From positions 1 through 64,000 of the forward strand of contig JANNBB010000035.1 of NCBI GenBank assembly GCA_031385005.1: 64,000 bases of DNA, written 5' to 3'. Of this stretch, positions 46,622 to 56,204 are shown piece by piece. Made by a program: the position numbers and the translations under genes. The notes beneath the pieces are model-generated. The model did no database searches and was not told the DNA's origin. It saw nothing but the letters and a program-made list of their open reading frames with translations. Positions within the stretch are counted from its first letter, which is position 1. Every line of letters begins with the position of its first letter. Source of the DNA: JADKIH01 sp031385005 (GTDB lineage: Bacteria; Bacteroidota; Bacteroidia; AKYH767-A; 2013-40CM-41-45).

Positions 46622-48505
46622 TCAGTATTCAATTTCGAGATCAAATTTCTTTTTTAACTCATTTAACATCGGATTTATTTCAGCTAATTTTTTAAATTTT
46701 TCCGACGGTGTATATGGATTGTTGTCATCTTTCTGGGTGACATTTACTTCAACTTTTAAATCAATTTTAAAATTAGAAAGATTTTTTCTCAGATAAGTAA
46801 GCAGGTTTGTTTTATTTTCGTTGAAATCTTTTTCCATCGATACACTGTCAACTACAAATGATATCATGTTTTCAGATTCAATTTCAGGAGCACGTTTACT
46901 TAATGCAATGGAGAGAGTCATTCGACCTTCTTTCTTTAGTTGCTCGGCATATTTTGTCCAGTAAAGTTGTAACGATTGTAAATCGAATGGATGCGAAAGT
47001 TCCGGTAAACTCTCTGTGACGATTACGTCATTTTTTTTTTCACCCTCTGAAGGGTTTTTTCCACTGATAGAAATCGTCTTTTTTCCGGTCGTTGCGCCAC
47101 TAGTTTTTTTTGGAGCGCTGACTACAGGTGGTATCGTTTCTGAAGTTGACGGTTCTGCTACTTGAGAAGGAAGAGAATCAGCAAGCGGACTCGGACTCAA
47201 TCCCGGACTCAAACTCAACCCCGGACTCGGACTCAATCCCGGACTCGGACTCAACCCCGGACTCAAACTCAACCCCGTACCCAAACTCTCCGTTTCCTTA
47301 CCTCCTATAGAACCCGCTGCTGCCTGTTTTGAAACGACTGCAGCGGGACTAGGTGCGGAGGGTGTTGTCTGCGATTTTAATTCAACTTTTTTTTTGACAG
47401 GTTCGTTTTCCGAAAAACTTCCTGTACACATTTTCAGCAATGTCAGTTCAATGTGCAATCGCTGGTTCTTGGCTGCTTTGAAAGTAATATCTGCTTTCCC
47501 TGCAAGATCGAGTAGGTTAAGCAGCCAGGATGCTTCACAAAAACGTGATTGCACTCTGTATTTTTCTCTTACGTTCATGCTGACTTCCAACAACGGAAGC
47601 GTAGATTCATTTTTGCATACAAGTAAGTCGCGAAAATGAGAAGCTAGTCCATTGATAAAATTGTGAGCATCGAATCCCTTATTTAGTATTTCATTGAAAG
47701 TTAAAAGACAGTTGGAATAATTCCCTGCATGTAAATCATCTGTAATTCGGAAATAATAATCGTAATCTAAAATGTTGAGGTTTTCAATAACGGCTTTGTA
47801 AGTAAGTTTCTTGCCGGTAAAACTCACGAGCTGATCAAAAATGCTTAGCGAATCACGCATGGCGCCATCTGCCTTTTGAGCGATAACATGCAAGGCATCG
47901 TCTTCGGCATCTACGCCTTCTTTATAAGCAATCTGCTGAAGTTGTTTAACGATGTCTTCAACGCTGATTCGGTTAAAATCAAATATTTGACAGCGCGATA
48001 AAATGGTAGGAATGATTTTATGCTTTTCTGTTGTAGCCAGAATGAAAATCGCATAATAGGGCGGCTCCTCTAATGTTTTCAAAAATGCATTAAAGGCATT
48101 CGCAGAAAGCATGTGAACCTCATCAATGATATAGATTTTGTATTTACCCAGTTGCGGCGGATAACGCACCTGCTCAACCAATGCACGAATATCATCAACA
48201 GAATTGTTGGAAGCAGCATCGAGTTCATAAATGCTGAGGGAATTACCATCGTTAAACGATTTGCAAGAAGGACAATTATCACAGGCCTCTACATTGGCAC
48301 TGATATTTTCGCAATTGATGGTCTTTGCTAAAATCCTTGCCGTAGTAGTTTTCCCCACACCACGTGGACCGGTAAACAAAAATGCCTGAGCAAGGTGATT
48401 GTTGCTAATGGCATTCTTCAATGTTTGTGTGATGCCCGGCTGTCCTACAACTGTATCAAAGGTGACAGGCCTGTATTTGCGGGCGCTTACAATAAACTTA
48501 TCCAT
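46622..48505 (-). CDS. dnaX: DNA polymerase III subunit gamma/tau
   Basis: This is the clamp-loader ATPase. It has 627 residues with Walker A GPRGVGKTT at 46-54, zinc cysteines Cys65, Cys75, Cys78, Cys81 and Walker B IIDEVHMLS with Asp128-Glu129, followed by LEEPP sensor strings. A lid and clamp-loader domain II/III extend to about residue 365. The linker (~370-500) is low-complexity and Ser/Pro-rich. The C-terminus (from LQSLQLYWTKYAEQLK) likely binds the polymerase. A hexapeptide repeat array lies at about 405-440. Confidence 0.95.
   Translation of the reverse strand: MDKFIVSARKYRPVTFDTVVGQPGITQTLKNAISNNHLAQAFLFTGPRGVGKTTTARILAKTINCENISANVEACDNCPSCKSFNDGNSLSIYELDAASNNSVDDIRALVEQVRYPPQLGKYKIYIIDEVHMLSANAFNAFLKTLEEPPYYAIFILATTEKHKIIPTILSRCQIFDFNRISVEDIVKQLQQIAYKEGVDAEDDALHVIAQKADGAMRDSLSIFDQLVSFTGKKLTYKAVIENLNILDYDYYFRITDDLHAGNYSNCLLTFNEILNKGFDAHNFINGLASHFRDLLVCKNESTLPLLEVSMNVREKYRVQSRFCEASWLLNLLDLAGKADITFKAAKNQRLHIELTLLKMCTGSFSENEPVKKKVELKSQTTPSAPSPAAVVSKQAAAGSIGGKETESLGTGLSLSPGLSPSPGLSPSPGLSLSPGLSPSPLADSLPSQVAEPSTSETIPPVVSAPKKTSGATTGKKTISISGKNPSEGEKKNDVIVTESLPELSHPFDLQSLQLYWTKYAEQLKKEGRMTLSIALSKRAPEIESENMISFVVDSVSMEKDFNENKTNLLTYLRKNLSNFKIDLKVEVNVTQKDDNNPYTPSEKFKKLAEINPMLNELKKKFDLEIEY
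47187..47276 (-). repeat. 18-bp minisatellite inside dnaX, five units
   Basis: Five 18-bp units (GGACTCRRACTCAAYCCC as read on the plus strand) encode hexapeptides GLSLSP and GLSPSP in the tau linker, at about residues 410-439. The unit length is a multiple of three, so copy-number changes keep frame. Confidence 0.9.
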
Positions 48506-48793
48506 CTGAATCGGAAATCAATTTTGATTGTCAAAGATATTCAAAAAGTCCGGAATTGATAGCAGGATGTTAGGGTACTTTATCTGCTACAATTTTTTTA
48601 TTTCTTGCATTCATTCGTGAAACATCGGGTATATCGCAAGCATTATTCATCTTTCAATCCAAATTGCGCGTAAAGTTTTCAACAAATCGCTGTATTTATC
48701 AACACTAGCGGTTGAAATCATTGTGCAAATCTTTACTACTGTATACTTTTACCCCGATTCAAAATATAATACATCACTAAAAACTAAAAACAA

Positions 48794-49066
48794 ATGAACA
48801 AAGCTGAATTAGTTGATGCAATTTCATCAGAAGCGAAGATTACAAAAGCCGACGCTTCTCGTGCATTGCAAGCATTCATGAATGTAACATCGAAGACTCT
48901 GAAAAAAGGTGAGCGCGTAGCTCTCATCGGCTTCGGTACATTCACTGTAGCTAAGCGTTCTGCACGCAATGGCCGCAACCCACAAACAGGCAAGCCGATT
49001 AAAATCGCTGCTAAACGCGTTGCGAAATTTAAAGCCGGTGCTGAATTATCAGCAAAGGTGAAGTAA
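48794..49066 (+). CDS. hup: HU family DNA-binding protein
   Basis: This 90-residue nucleoid protein has the HU beta-arm region GFGTFTVAKRSARNGRNPQTGKPI. It starts with MNKAELVDAISSEAKITKADASRALQ, the dimerisation helices. It bends and compacts DNA. The region just upstream carries TACTTTTA, a one-mismatch -7 element. A terminator follows. Confidence 0.95.
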   Translation: MNKAELVDAISSEAKITKADASRALQAFMNVTSKTLKKGERVALIGFGTFTVAKRSARNGRNPQTGKPIKIAAKRVAKFKAGAELSAKVK

Positions 49067-49083
49067 TTATCACCTGCGTAAAG

Positions 49084-49119
49084 AAAGGGGCTGTCATTGG
49101 ATGACGGCCCCTTTTTTTT
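49084..49119 (+). terminator. Rho-independent terminator after the HU gene
   Basis: AAAGGGGCTGTCAT (49084-49097), loop TGG and ATGACGGCCCCTTT form a 14-bp stem with one G-T pair, ending in about ten T residues. Confidence 0.85.
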
Positions 49120-49334
49120 TGCGGGAGAGGTAATGCAAGAGTTATTGGTTGTTTTGGGGTATTGATTTTTGTTTAGCAAAAAAGTAATAAAAAAAGGATT
49201 TAATTGCTTACATGTTTTAATGCTCCTCTGTTATTGGAAGCACAAATGTTTGATTACTGAACAAAACCATTTTTATTAATTTATTTTTACCAGCTGTTGT
49301 TCGTGATTTTATTTCACTTAAAAACCCTGCTGAA

Positions 49335-50552
49335 TTAATCTTTCACAATCTTTCCTTTTTTAATTACAACATTTTTAATTGTAACTTTATATAGGTAAAT
49401 TCCTTTTGCAAGATGTTCTGTGTTTAAAGAAGCATAACCTGAAAATTGTTTTTGCAGAATTATTTTTGATGTTGCATCATAAAGGGTAATGTCAGAAATC
49501 TCTTTGTTTTTAACAGTAATATTTAATTTATCGTTTACGGGATTAGGAAAAACATTTACATCAAATTCATTTTTTAAATCGTCTGAAATGCCAACACCGG
49601 AAGGTGCATATTTCCAAAAATCTAATGTATCATGGTTGTTAAAATCTAAGAACCCACCTGTACCGCAGTAGCCAGCAGAGTCAATAGCAAATGCAACCGC
49701 ATTAAATCGGGGAGTAGGACCGCAATCGGCTATGGCTGTCCATGAATTTGAGGCAGGGGAATAGTACCAGAAATGACTGAAGAAATTTACTGCAGGATAA
49801 GTGATTGAGCCGGTTCCAACGTATCCCAGATCATTTAAAACAAAACAGGTTAAACTTGTTCCGTTGGTAGGCAAATCAGCAATTTGAGTCCATGTATCAC
49901 TTATAGGATCATATTTATAAAAATCGTTTGACGAAGAAAAATAATAACCGCTTCCCATGTAGCCGTAATTCCCAATGGAAAAGCCAACTCCGTTTTCCCT
50001 GGGCCCTCCGGGAAAATCGCTTTTTTGTGACCAAGTATTAGCAATTGAGTTATACTCCCAAAAATCCTGGTAGGTTGGAGTAGTCTGGTCGTAACCTGTG
50101 CCAACATAACCTTTTGTTGCGATAGCAAATGCAGGTGCTGCATACCTCGCATTACCACCAAAATTGGCAACTTGCGACCAGGTGTTGTTGCCTTGATTAT
50201 ATTTCCAAAAATCTTTTACAAAGCTATTTCCAGACATATTTACTTTCCCACAACCCACATAAGCGATGTTATTTATTACAAAGCAGGATGCTGCATACCT
50301 GACAGTCCCTCCAAAATCTGCTACTTGAGTCCAGCTATCATTTGCAGGATCATAACGCCAAAAATCCTTTAGTACTGTTTGCGTTTCAAGATTCCTGCCC
50401 GTTCCAATAAAGCCATAATGGTTTACAGAAAATCCTACAGCACTCTGGCGGTTCATTCCTCCTACATTTGCTTTTTGATTCCATACGTATTGTGCAACAG
50501 AAACGTTCACTGATGCAAGCAGCAGAAAAATGATTAGTAATTTTATTTTCAT
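49335..50552 (-). CDS. Kelch-repeat secreted protein with T9SS type A sorting domain
   Basis: The protein has 405 residues from the ATG at 50552 (MKIKLLIIFLLLASVNVSVAQ signal peptide). A longer frame from 50609 would add 19 poorly hydrophobic residues. About six kelch-like repeats of ~50 residues (FWRYDPANDSWTQVADFGG, FWKYNQGNNTWSQVANFGG, FWEYNSIANTWSQKSDFPGG and so on) form a beta-propeller. The last ~75 residues (VFPNPVNDKLNITV onwards) are a type A sorting domain. Ligand unknown. It may be surface attached. Confidence 0.8.
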   Translation of the reverse strand: MKIKLLIIFLLLASVNVSVAQYVWNQKANVGGMNRQSAVGFSVNHYGFIGTGRNLETQTVLKDFWRYDPANDSWTQVADFGGTVRYAASCFVINNIAYVGCGKVNMSGNSFVKDFWKYNQGNNTWSQVANFGGNARYAAPAFAIATKGYVGTGYDQTTPTYQDFWEYNSIANTWSQKSDFPGGPRENGVGFSIGNYGYMGSGYYFSSSNDFYKYDPISDTWTQIADLPTNGTSLTCFVLNDLGYVGTGSITYPAVNFFSHFWYYSPASNSWTAIADCGPTPRFNAVAFAIDSAGYCGTGGFLDFNNHDTLDFWKYAPSGVGISDDLKNEFDVNVFPNPVNDKLNITVKNKEISDITLYDATSKIILQKQFSGYASLNTEHLAKGIYLYKVTIKNVVIKKGKIVKD

Positions 50553-50681
50553 AAGTTCAGTATTAAATAAGATTATATAATTCGAGTTCAGCCCATAAGT
50601 GCAATTCAAAGAAAGTAAATTTTCATCCAGAAACCTAATAGATTTCTGGTAAAAGTTTCGTTGAGAAGCGTAATTATTGGA

Positions 50682-50880
50682 GTGTCTATCTCAAAAAAAC
50701 ACACCCACCTCAGAAGTGAAAAAACGTATCAGATTGAAGCTTTAATAAAAAACGGATTTAACCAGAAGTTAATAGCAAGTTTGCTTGGGAAATTGCCTTC
50801 AACAATTAGCCCGGAATTTTAAAGAAATATTTCAAGCGAAGACAAGGCGCCTTTTAATATAGAGCATCTAATGGCCAAAG
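50682..50880 (+). pseudogene. Relic of an IS30-family transposase N-terminus
   Basis: A plus-strand frame from GTG at 50682 reads SKKHTHLRSEKTYQIEALIK, then NGFNQKLIASLLGKLPSTIS. This is the N-terminal helix-turn-helix region of IS30-type transposases (RYQIxALxxxGxxQxxIAxxLGxxxSTISRE). A TAA stop at 50820-50822 interrupts it after STISPEF, and the expected RN continues in frame. The relic ends at the stop codon of the rhomboid pseudogene. No catalytic DDE part or inverted repeats were seen. Confidence 0.7.
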
Positions 50881-50881
50881 C

Positions 50882-52355
50882 CTATTGTCCGCCACCAAGT
50901 TCATTAATTTTACTTTCTATTTGTTTATTGTAATCTTCTATTTGTGTTCGGTATTGGTCAGTGTCCTGGGAAATTGTTTTGTAAAGTAATTCATAGCTTT
51001 TTATTCTAAGCTCACAATATTCCTTCAATAGTTTGTTCTTAATTCTAATTTCGACAGGCAAGTTCAAGTCTTCGAAACTGTCAATTAGCTTTATGTTTTC
51101 GTTCCAATAATAAATTCCTCTGTCTTTAATTTCGTAGAGTATTTTATCGTTAGGTGTGTTACCGTGGCAAACTGTAAACCTCTAATGCCATTGCTTCCAT
51201 TGTAACGAACTCCTTTATTTTAACATCGTATGTTGCAATGTCATTAGGTAGTTTTCTATAAACAACAAAAGAAGAAGCAAGAATTAGAGTTGTTAACAAA
51301 CCAATTGTCCCGAATTTCAGTTTATTATCGTTAGGTTTTTTTAAGCTTGGAATTAGAGCGTAACCAATAACAAGTCCTCCAAGTAGACCACCAATGTGAG
51401 CAGCATTGTCAATGCCGCCTTTGAGTCCATAAATTAAATTGTAGCCAACAAAAACTGCAATACTTGTCAATAAAGCTTTTCTTGCAGCTTTCTCTATTAA
51501 ATTTGTTGTTAGCATTGCAAGAAAAACACCATACATACCAAAAATAGCACCTGACGCACCGGCACTTATGGTTAAATCGTGCAACCATAAACTGGCAAGA
51601 CTTGCTGTAATTCCTGTTAGCAGGTAAGCTGAAATAAATCTTGTCCTTCCCAAATGAGGTTCCAATCATACGCCAATATAAACTAGGGCATACATATTCA
51701 ATAACAGGTGTAAAACACCAATATGCAAAAAGCAATTTGTTATTAGACGCCACCATTCTCCTTCTAAAGTCACAGGTCTAAAGTTAGCACCCCAATGCAA
51801 CAAACTTTCATTGTCCGGTTGCATAAAGTTTACACCATTAATTACCATCAAAATGAAAATAATAATATTCAAGTCTAATAGGATGGGAGTAATGAAAAAA
51901 TCTCTTGTTGGCTTGAAAATAGAAAAGAAACCTTTGATTTGTTCAGTCGTTGTTGCAGGAGGCAACTTTAATATATCTTCCTCTTGTGAAACAAGTTTTT
52001 CGCTTAGTTCTAAATATTTTGTAGCAAGTTCTTCTTTCGTTAAGGTCGGTTTTAATTCTTCAAAATTACTAATGAAATTGGCGACATTCTTCTTGTTTTT
52101 ACCCCAGTCCATCATTTCACTTCCCGTCGATGCACTTTGAATATTTGCAACTCCATTTTCTATTTTGATTTTAATTTCTGCATTCCAGGAAAACATTCCT
52201 TTATCGGTATAAGCAATAAGTCCATTGTCACTCAGGTAGCCAACTTTCCAGCCTATTTTAATGGCTGTCTCATTTGCAAGAGCAAGAAATTGCTGTTGTG
52301 TTAAACCGTTAAGAGGAAAATCCTCAATGTGTTTTGGTGTGAATCCTATTGACAT
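50882..52355 (-). pseudogene. Rhomboid-family intramembrane serine protease, disrupted by a TGA stop and a frameshift
   Basis: Three minus-strand pieces form one gene. Residues 1-229 (52355-51669) cover an N-terminal soluble domain and the first membrane helices, ending LLNMYALVYIGV. An in-frame TGA at 51666-51668 follows, and the same frame continues (LEPHLGRTRFISAYLLTG) to 51162. Serine motif GASGAIFG and catalytic AHIGG are present there. The stop at 51159-51161 follows SLPR. In the other frame GNTPNDKILYEIKDRGIYYW, then NENIKLIDS and the tail ending ELGGGQ, lead to 50882, as a rhomboid C-terminal extension would. The total would be ~490 residues. An alternative is recoding of TGA plus a sequencing error. 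If real, it is inactive. Confidence 0.8.
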
Positions 52356-52740
52356 ATTTTGTGATTAACGATTAGATGTTAGGTGGATTTACAGCTCGAT
52401 AGGGTTTGCGAGTTTAAGAACTTGACGTTTTCGGAGTACATTACTTTCAACTAGTACAAAAGTTTGATTGGAAAACTGAACTGCATTTAACTAATGAACC
52501 GCCAGTTTCTTAAACGCTGTTTTCATCTGTCGTTCTGTCTGTCGAGTTGTTGTAGACCTTGTTTACCTTGTGTTTCATTTTCTTTTTGTCAGTGGCTTGT
52601 GTGCCGGGTGATTAATTTTTAATAAGGCTTTAGGAAAAAAATTAAAAGACATTCTTGGGTCAGTTTTCCAAACACTTTAAAAAACTTTGGTCTGTGCGGT
52701 TGTTTGTGCGTTTTTTAAATGTGCTTGCAAATGGGCATGA
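52356..52740. other. Non-coding stretch at one side of the restriction-modification operon
   Basis: No convincing gene is present in either strand. The stretch has a T/G-rich composition (such as GTGCGGTTGTTTGTGCG near 52695) unlike both neighbours. I recall similar non-coding strings next to accessory genes in Bacteroidota, but cannot verify that here. It may be a cassette or insertion boundary. Confidence 0.4.
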
Positions 52741-53907
52741 TTAAATCTTGATCAACTTAAATTCAATTAGTATTTCTGTCAGTAAATTTTCAAAATCGCT
52801 GTTAATGCTTTTTAGGCTCGTTGTATAATCAGTTTTGAATGACCTCAGGTTATGAAACAATAAACATCTAACTTTATATAATGATTTAGGTGCATCATTA
52901 GGGATTTTATCCTTTGTCAATCCAATTAATAGGTCACAAGTTGCTTTTAGATTCTTTTTCAAAGAAGAGTCCACATTTTTACTATAATCATTAAATAATT
53001 TTACGATTCGTTCTTGTTCCTTTGTTAAAGTCATTATTTCATCCTTGATATCGTGAAAGTTTTCATTCGGGTCTTTAAATCTGCTTGTGCTAATTGTTAA
53101 TTCATTTTTAAAAATCAAGTCGATCAATAATTCTATTATTTGATATAATAAATGAAATTTCACTAAAGGATGATCTTGAAACGGGATTAAATCAAGCAAT
53201 AAATTATTTACATATTCATTATCAATGAAATCATTTGATACTTTTTGAATATTTATTTTATTACCGCTTGGTATATATTCTTTTTCAATATTTTTGGTAT
53301 TAAAATCGACATGATAAAAAAGATTGAAATTGTTTTGTGAAAATAGATTAAAACCTTTACTGTAAAAGTCAACTATATAATTTTTTATATCGAATGGTTG
53401 ATTATATTTTATTGCATAATCATTCAGGTAATTTTTATATAAAATCATTACGATCGTGTTTTCGCCATAAATTTTTTCAATATAGGTGCCATCACTTATT
53501 TCATTAATTTTTATTTTATTATAATAATTTACATCGGAAATTCCATCAAGTAATTTTAAATATGCATTGTAAGCATATGGCAGAAAATATGGATTTTTGG
53601 AATAATCGTGTTCATTTGTCAGGAAGGATTGAATAGGAAATATCCAACCTAATTTACCTTTGCAAGATAATTCAGTAAGATTTTTATCGGTGATTTGAAA
53701 AATGTTATTAGCAGCTAAGTTCGGTTTGTAAAATAAAAAAACATCGAAATCTTCCGGTGGAGTATTGTCGGATTTTTGCAAAGGATAATAAAATAAAATT
53801 TCGTTTTTAGCCTTGTCCTTTGCAACAAAAGCCGAATGCTTTTTAACGAATTTGATTTTATCTATTGCAAATTCAGTCCCATCATCATTGAGCAGTAAAA
53901 TACCCAT
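52741..53907 (-). CDS. Uncharacterised protein with HEPN-like C-terminus
   Basis: The 388-residue protein is AT-rich and Asn/Lys-rich. I recognise no full-length family. The N-terminal ~230 residues are mixed alpha/beta. The C-terminus is helical, with LLYQIIELLIDL near 254-263 and a motif LYKVRCLLFHNLR at 343-355. Arg347-x4-His352 fits the Rx4-6H pattern of HEPN RNases, though the usual Asn after Arg is Cys here. The TAATG junction with the upstream DGQHR-like gene (1-base overlap) implies a single operon. A role as an RNase effector of the restriction operon is inference. Confidence 0.55.
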   Translation of the reverse strand: MGILLLNDDGTEFAIDKIKFVKKHSAFVAKDKAKNEILFYYPLQKSDNTPPEDFDVFLFYKPNLAANNIFQITDKNLTELSCKGKLGWIFPIQSFLTNEHDYSKNPYFLPYAYNAYLKLLDGISDVNYYNKIKINEISDGTYIEKIYGENTIVMILYKNYLNDYAIKYNQPFDIKNYIVDFYSKGFNLFSQNNFNLFYHVDFNTKNIEKEYIPSGNKINIQKVSNDFIDNEYVNNLLLDLIPFQDHPLVKFHLLYQIIELLIDLIFKNELTISTSRFKDPNENFHDIKDEIMTLTKEQERIVKLFNDYSKNVDSSLKKNLKATCDLLIGLTKDKIPNDAPKSLYKVRCLLFHNLRSFKTDYTTSLKSINSDFENLLTEILIEFKLIKI

Positions 53908-55109
53908 TAAAGAAACTCAACTTTATAGGTTTGAAATGCTTTGTGAATTGTTTTATGGATATTTAAGTAAGAATCAAGTTCAGGGTTAAAGAGAGATTTA
54001 AAAAAGTAATAGAAATATCGCCTTTGACTATTTCCTATTTTTTTGGAAGTGGTTCTAATTTTATCCATTATTTCTATTAAATCAGTAAAGACCTCATCGG
54101 AATCTCCGCCAAGCTTTAGTTTTTTCATGTTAACGATAATTACATCGAAATCTTTTATTTGTGCTGTATCCTCGAGTGTCCCAATAGCAGCCCCAAATCC
54201 AGTCAAGACTGCCCCTTTACAAAATATTTCTAAAGCCGAATTTCCATATGGTTGGTTTATTTTTTCTGCGATATCCGATTCTTTGTCAAATGACCATTTC
54301 GTACTTAGCGCTACTATTTTTTCAATATAACTATGATACGTTAAAACAAAATCAAGAAACAATTCTTTTTTCTGACCTACTTTTGACAATTTTTCTAAGC
54401 TTTTTACATCTTCTAATAATGAACTTTTATCAATTGCTAATTCATCTTTTTCAAGATAGCTTTGAAAACCATCAATAATTTCATTGAACTTGTATTTCCC
54501 AACACCATAAGATTTTGACCCGTCAACTTCTTTTAATAATTTTACCCCACTAATTTTATTGTCTCCAATATAGTCTTGATATAAAATTTCTATTTGATGT
54601 CTTACAGACATTGGAGTCTGACCAGTATTTAATGTTAGCATTCTGTATAGAATACCAATTTTATTCACTCCTATAAATATTTCGGCACGTAGAGGTCTAT
54701 TATGAAACGTACGCAAAACATCTGTTTCACCTTGTTTTTTCAACTCCGCTTCTAATTCTAATAATTGATAAGTTCTTTGCAAACCGTCAAGTATAATAAC
54801 TTGTTTCTTTTGTATAAGTTTTGTTATATCCGCATCCGATATTTTTTCAATTTCAGATAACTTTAATTGCTTTCCAACTGCTTCTTTTCTAATCGCAAGA
54901 CAAATTGGAGGAATTGTACAACCTTGTCTCAAATCATTTCTCAATAATGAATATACAGATCTAGAAGATTTGATTTTTTTTCTTTGCATTTCATTTTTAT
55001 CAATAATATCAGTTGCAATTGATAAATATTCCTTTACGGAAATTTGAATTAGAACATTTAATGCATTTATTTTATTATCAGAAATTTTTGATAGGATACT
55101 TATAGCCAT
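53907..55109 (-). CDS. DGQHR/ParB-like domain protein in the restriction operon
   Basis: The 400-residue protein has IPPI at 67-70, then IILDGLQRTYQLLE with D108-G-L-Q-R112. This resembles the DGQHR core of DndB-like and DUF262-like proteins (ParB/Srx-type fold). LTLNTGQTPMSVRHQ near 170 is a second family-like string. The DGQHR motif reads DGLQR, so the match is partial. It lies 21 bases downstream of the HpaII-like gene and one base ahead of the next gene, all on the minus strand. DndB-like proteins regulate phosphorothioate systems, but no dnd genes are seen here. Confidence 0.6.
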   Translation of the reverse strand: MAISILSKISDNKINALNVLIQISVKEYLSIATDIIDKNEMQRKKIKSSRSVYSLLRNDLRQGCTIPPICLAIRKEAVGKQLKLSEIEKISDADITKLIQKKQVIILDGLQRTYQLLELEAELKKQGETDVLRTFHNRPLRAEIFIGVNKIGILYRMLTLNTGQTPMSVRHQIEILYQDYIGDNKISGVKLLKEVDGSKSYGVGKYKFNEIIDGFQSYLEKDELAIDKSSLLEDVKSLEKLSKVGQKKELFLDFVLTYHSYIEKIVALSTKWSFDKESDIAEKINQPYGNSALEIFCKGAVLTGFGAAIGTLEDTAQIKDFDVIIVNMKKLKLGGDSDEVFTDLIEIMDKIRTTSKKIGNSQRRYFYYFFKSLFNPELDSYLNIHKTIHKAFQTYKVEFL

Positions 55110-55130
55110 TTTTCTCTTATTAGATTTATT

Positions 55131-56204
55131 TTATAAAAAACGTATTTGCAAATTCAACTTTAAATAAATATTGCCATCTGCATGGTACACCTTACCGAAT
55201 TCATGTCTTGTACTGCTTGCAGTTTCAAGTTTCGTATTGTTAAATAAATAGTCTTCAAATTGATTGCGGTTATAAATGTGATAGCAAAGAACATCTCCAT
55301 TTTCTTTAACTACAAGATAACCACCAGTCGCATCATATACTCCTGTCCATACTTTGGATGGCGTCATTCCCAATGCTACATCAGTTAAAAATCGTTTGAT
55401 TTTATATTCGTAAAAGGTATGAGCAAATTGATTATCGTAATTCAGGGGATTATTTTTGTTGATATTCTCAGTAAGATCTTTCGTTGAGTTCAAACTTGTA
55501 GTAAAAAATGTTTTTAAGATCTCAGCCAAAATGTTTGGCAACAAACTATCTATAAGCACCAAATTGTTTTTGAAAACATCTTGCTCAAGTGTTGTGAACT
55601 TTAATTTGCCTCCTAACTTTTTAATCGCTTCCAGTCTGTCTTTTATTTTGCTCTTAGAATCAATTTCATTAAGTGTCTTTATTGCTTTTGAGTTTCCTTT
55701 GAAGCCTGTTACTTGGTAAATAAAATTTGTTGTTTTACCGGCATTTAAAAGGGTGGCTTCGCCACCCAATTGAGACTTTATGCTAAAACCTAATTCCGCT
55801 GTTTGGTTTATTCTCTGGTCGTGAATGACAATTCGAATGTCAGTTTTTGAAGTGGATTTTGCTTTTAGTGTTTGACAATTTACAGACTTCATAAATGCTT
55901 CAACTTCCGGGATGCTGAAAGAACCTGTTGAGCCTTTTATTTTTGCTAATAGTTTTGAAGATTGATCTGCAAAGGTTTTAACCGGTATTCTTAATTTTTC
56001 TTTGCCGTCTGAGATAATTACTAAATCTCCGTTTAATTCATATTCAAAATTACCGCCACTTTCATTTCGAATGATTTTAATGATTGGATAAAATAATTCT
56101 TCAACCTTGTTAAGGTCTGCGTCACCTGCAAATAGTTGTTTATCTCCTAATAGTTTGAATAAAGCATATATTTCACTCCATTCCCCTTTATTTCCTGTTA
56201 TCAT
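55131..56204 (-). CDS. HpaII-family type II restriction endonuclease
   Basis: The 357-residue protein resembles R.HpaII. It shows FSIKSQLGGEATLLNAGKTT at about 145-164, VTGFKG and a C-terminal TRHEFGKVYHADGNIYLKLN string typical of that family. Members with known specificity cut CCGG; the exact specificity here is not proven. It overlaps the upstream methyltransferase gene by 17 bases, so they are transcribed together, and the methyltransferase comes first. Confidence 0.8.
   Translation of the reverse strand: MITGNKGEWSEIYALFKLLGDKQLFAGDADLNKVEELFYPIIKIIRNESGGNFEYELNGDLVIISDGKEKLRIPVKTFADQSSKLLAKIKGSTGSFSIPEVEAFMKSVNCQTLKAKSTSKTDIRIVIHDQRINQTAELGFSIKSQLGGEATLLNAGKTTNFIYQVTGFKGNSKAIKTLNEIDSKSKIKDRLEAIKKLGGKLKFTTLEQDVFKNNLVLIDSLLPNILAEILKTFFTTSLNSTKDLTENINKNNPLNYDNQFAHTFYEYKIKRFLTDVALGMTPSKVWTGVYDATGGYLVVKENGDVLCYHIYNRNQFEDYLFNNTKLETASSTRHEFGKVYHADGNIYLKLNLQIRFL

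Noticed and set aside
47187..47276. Could be a CRISPR-like array
   Set aside because: Units are direct 18-bp repeats without spacers and code in frame in dnaX.
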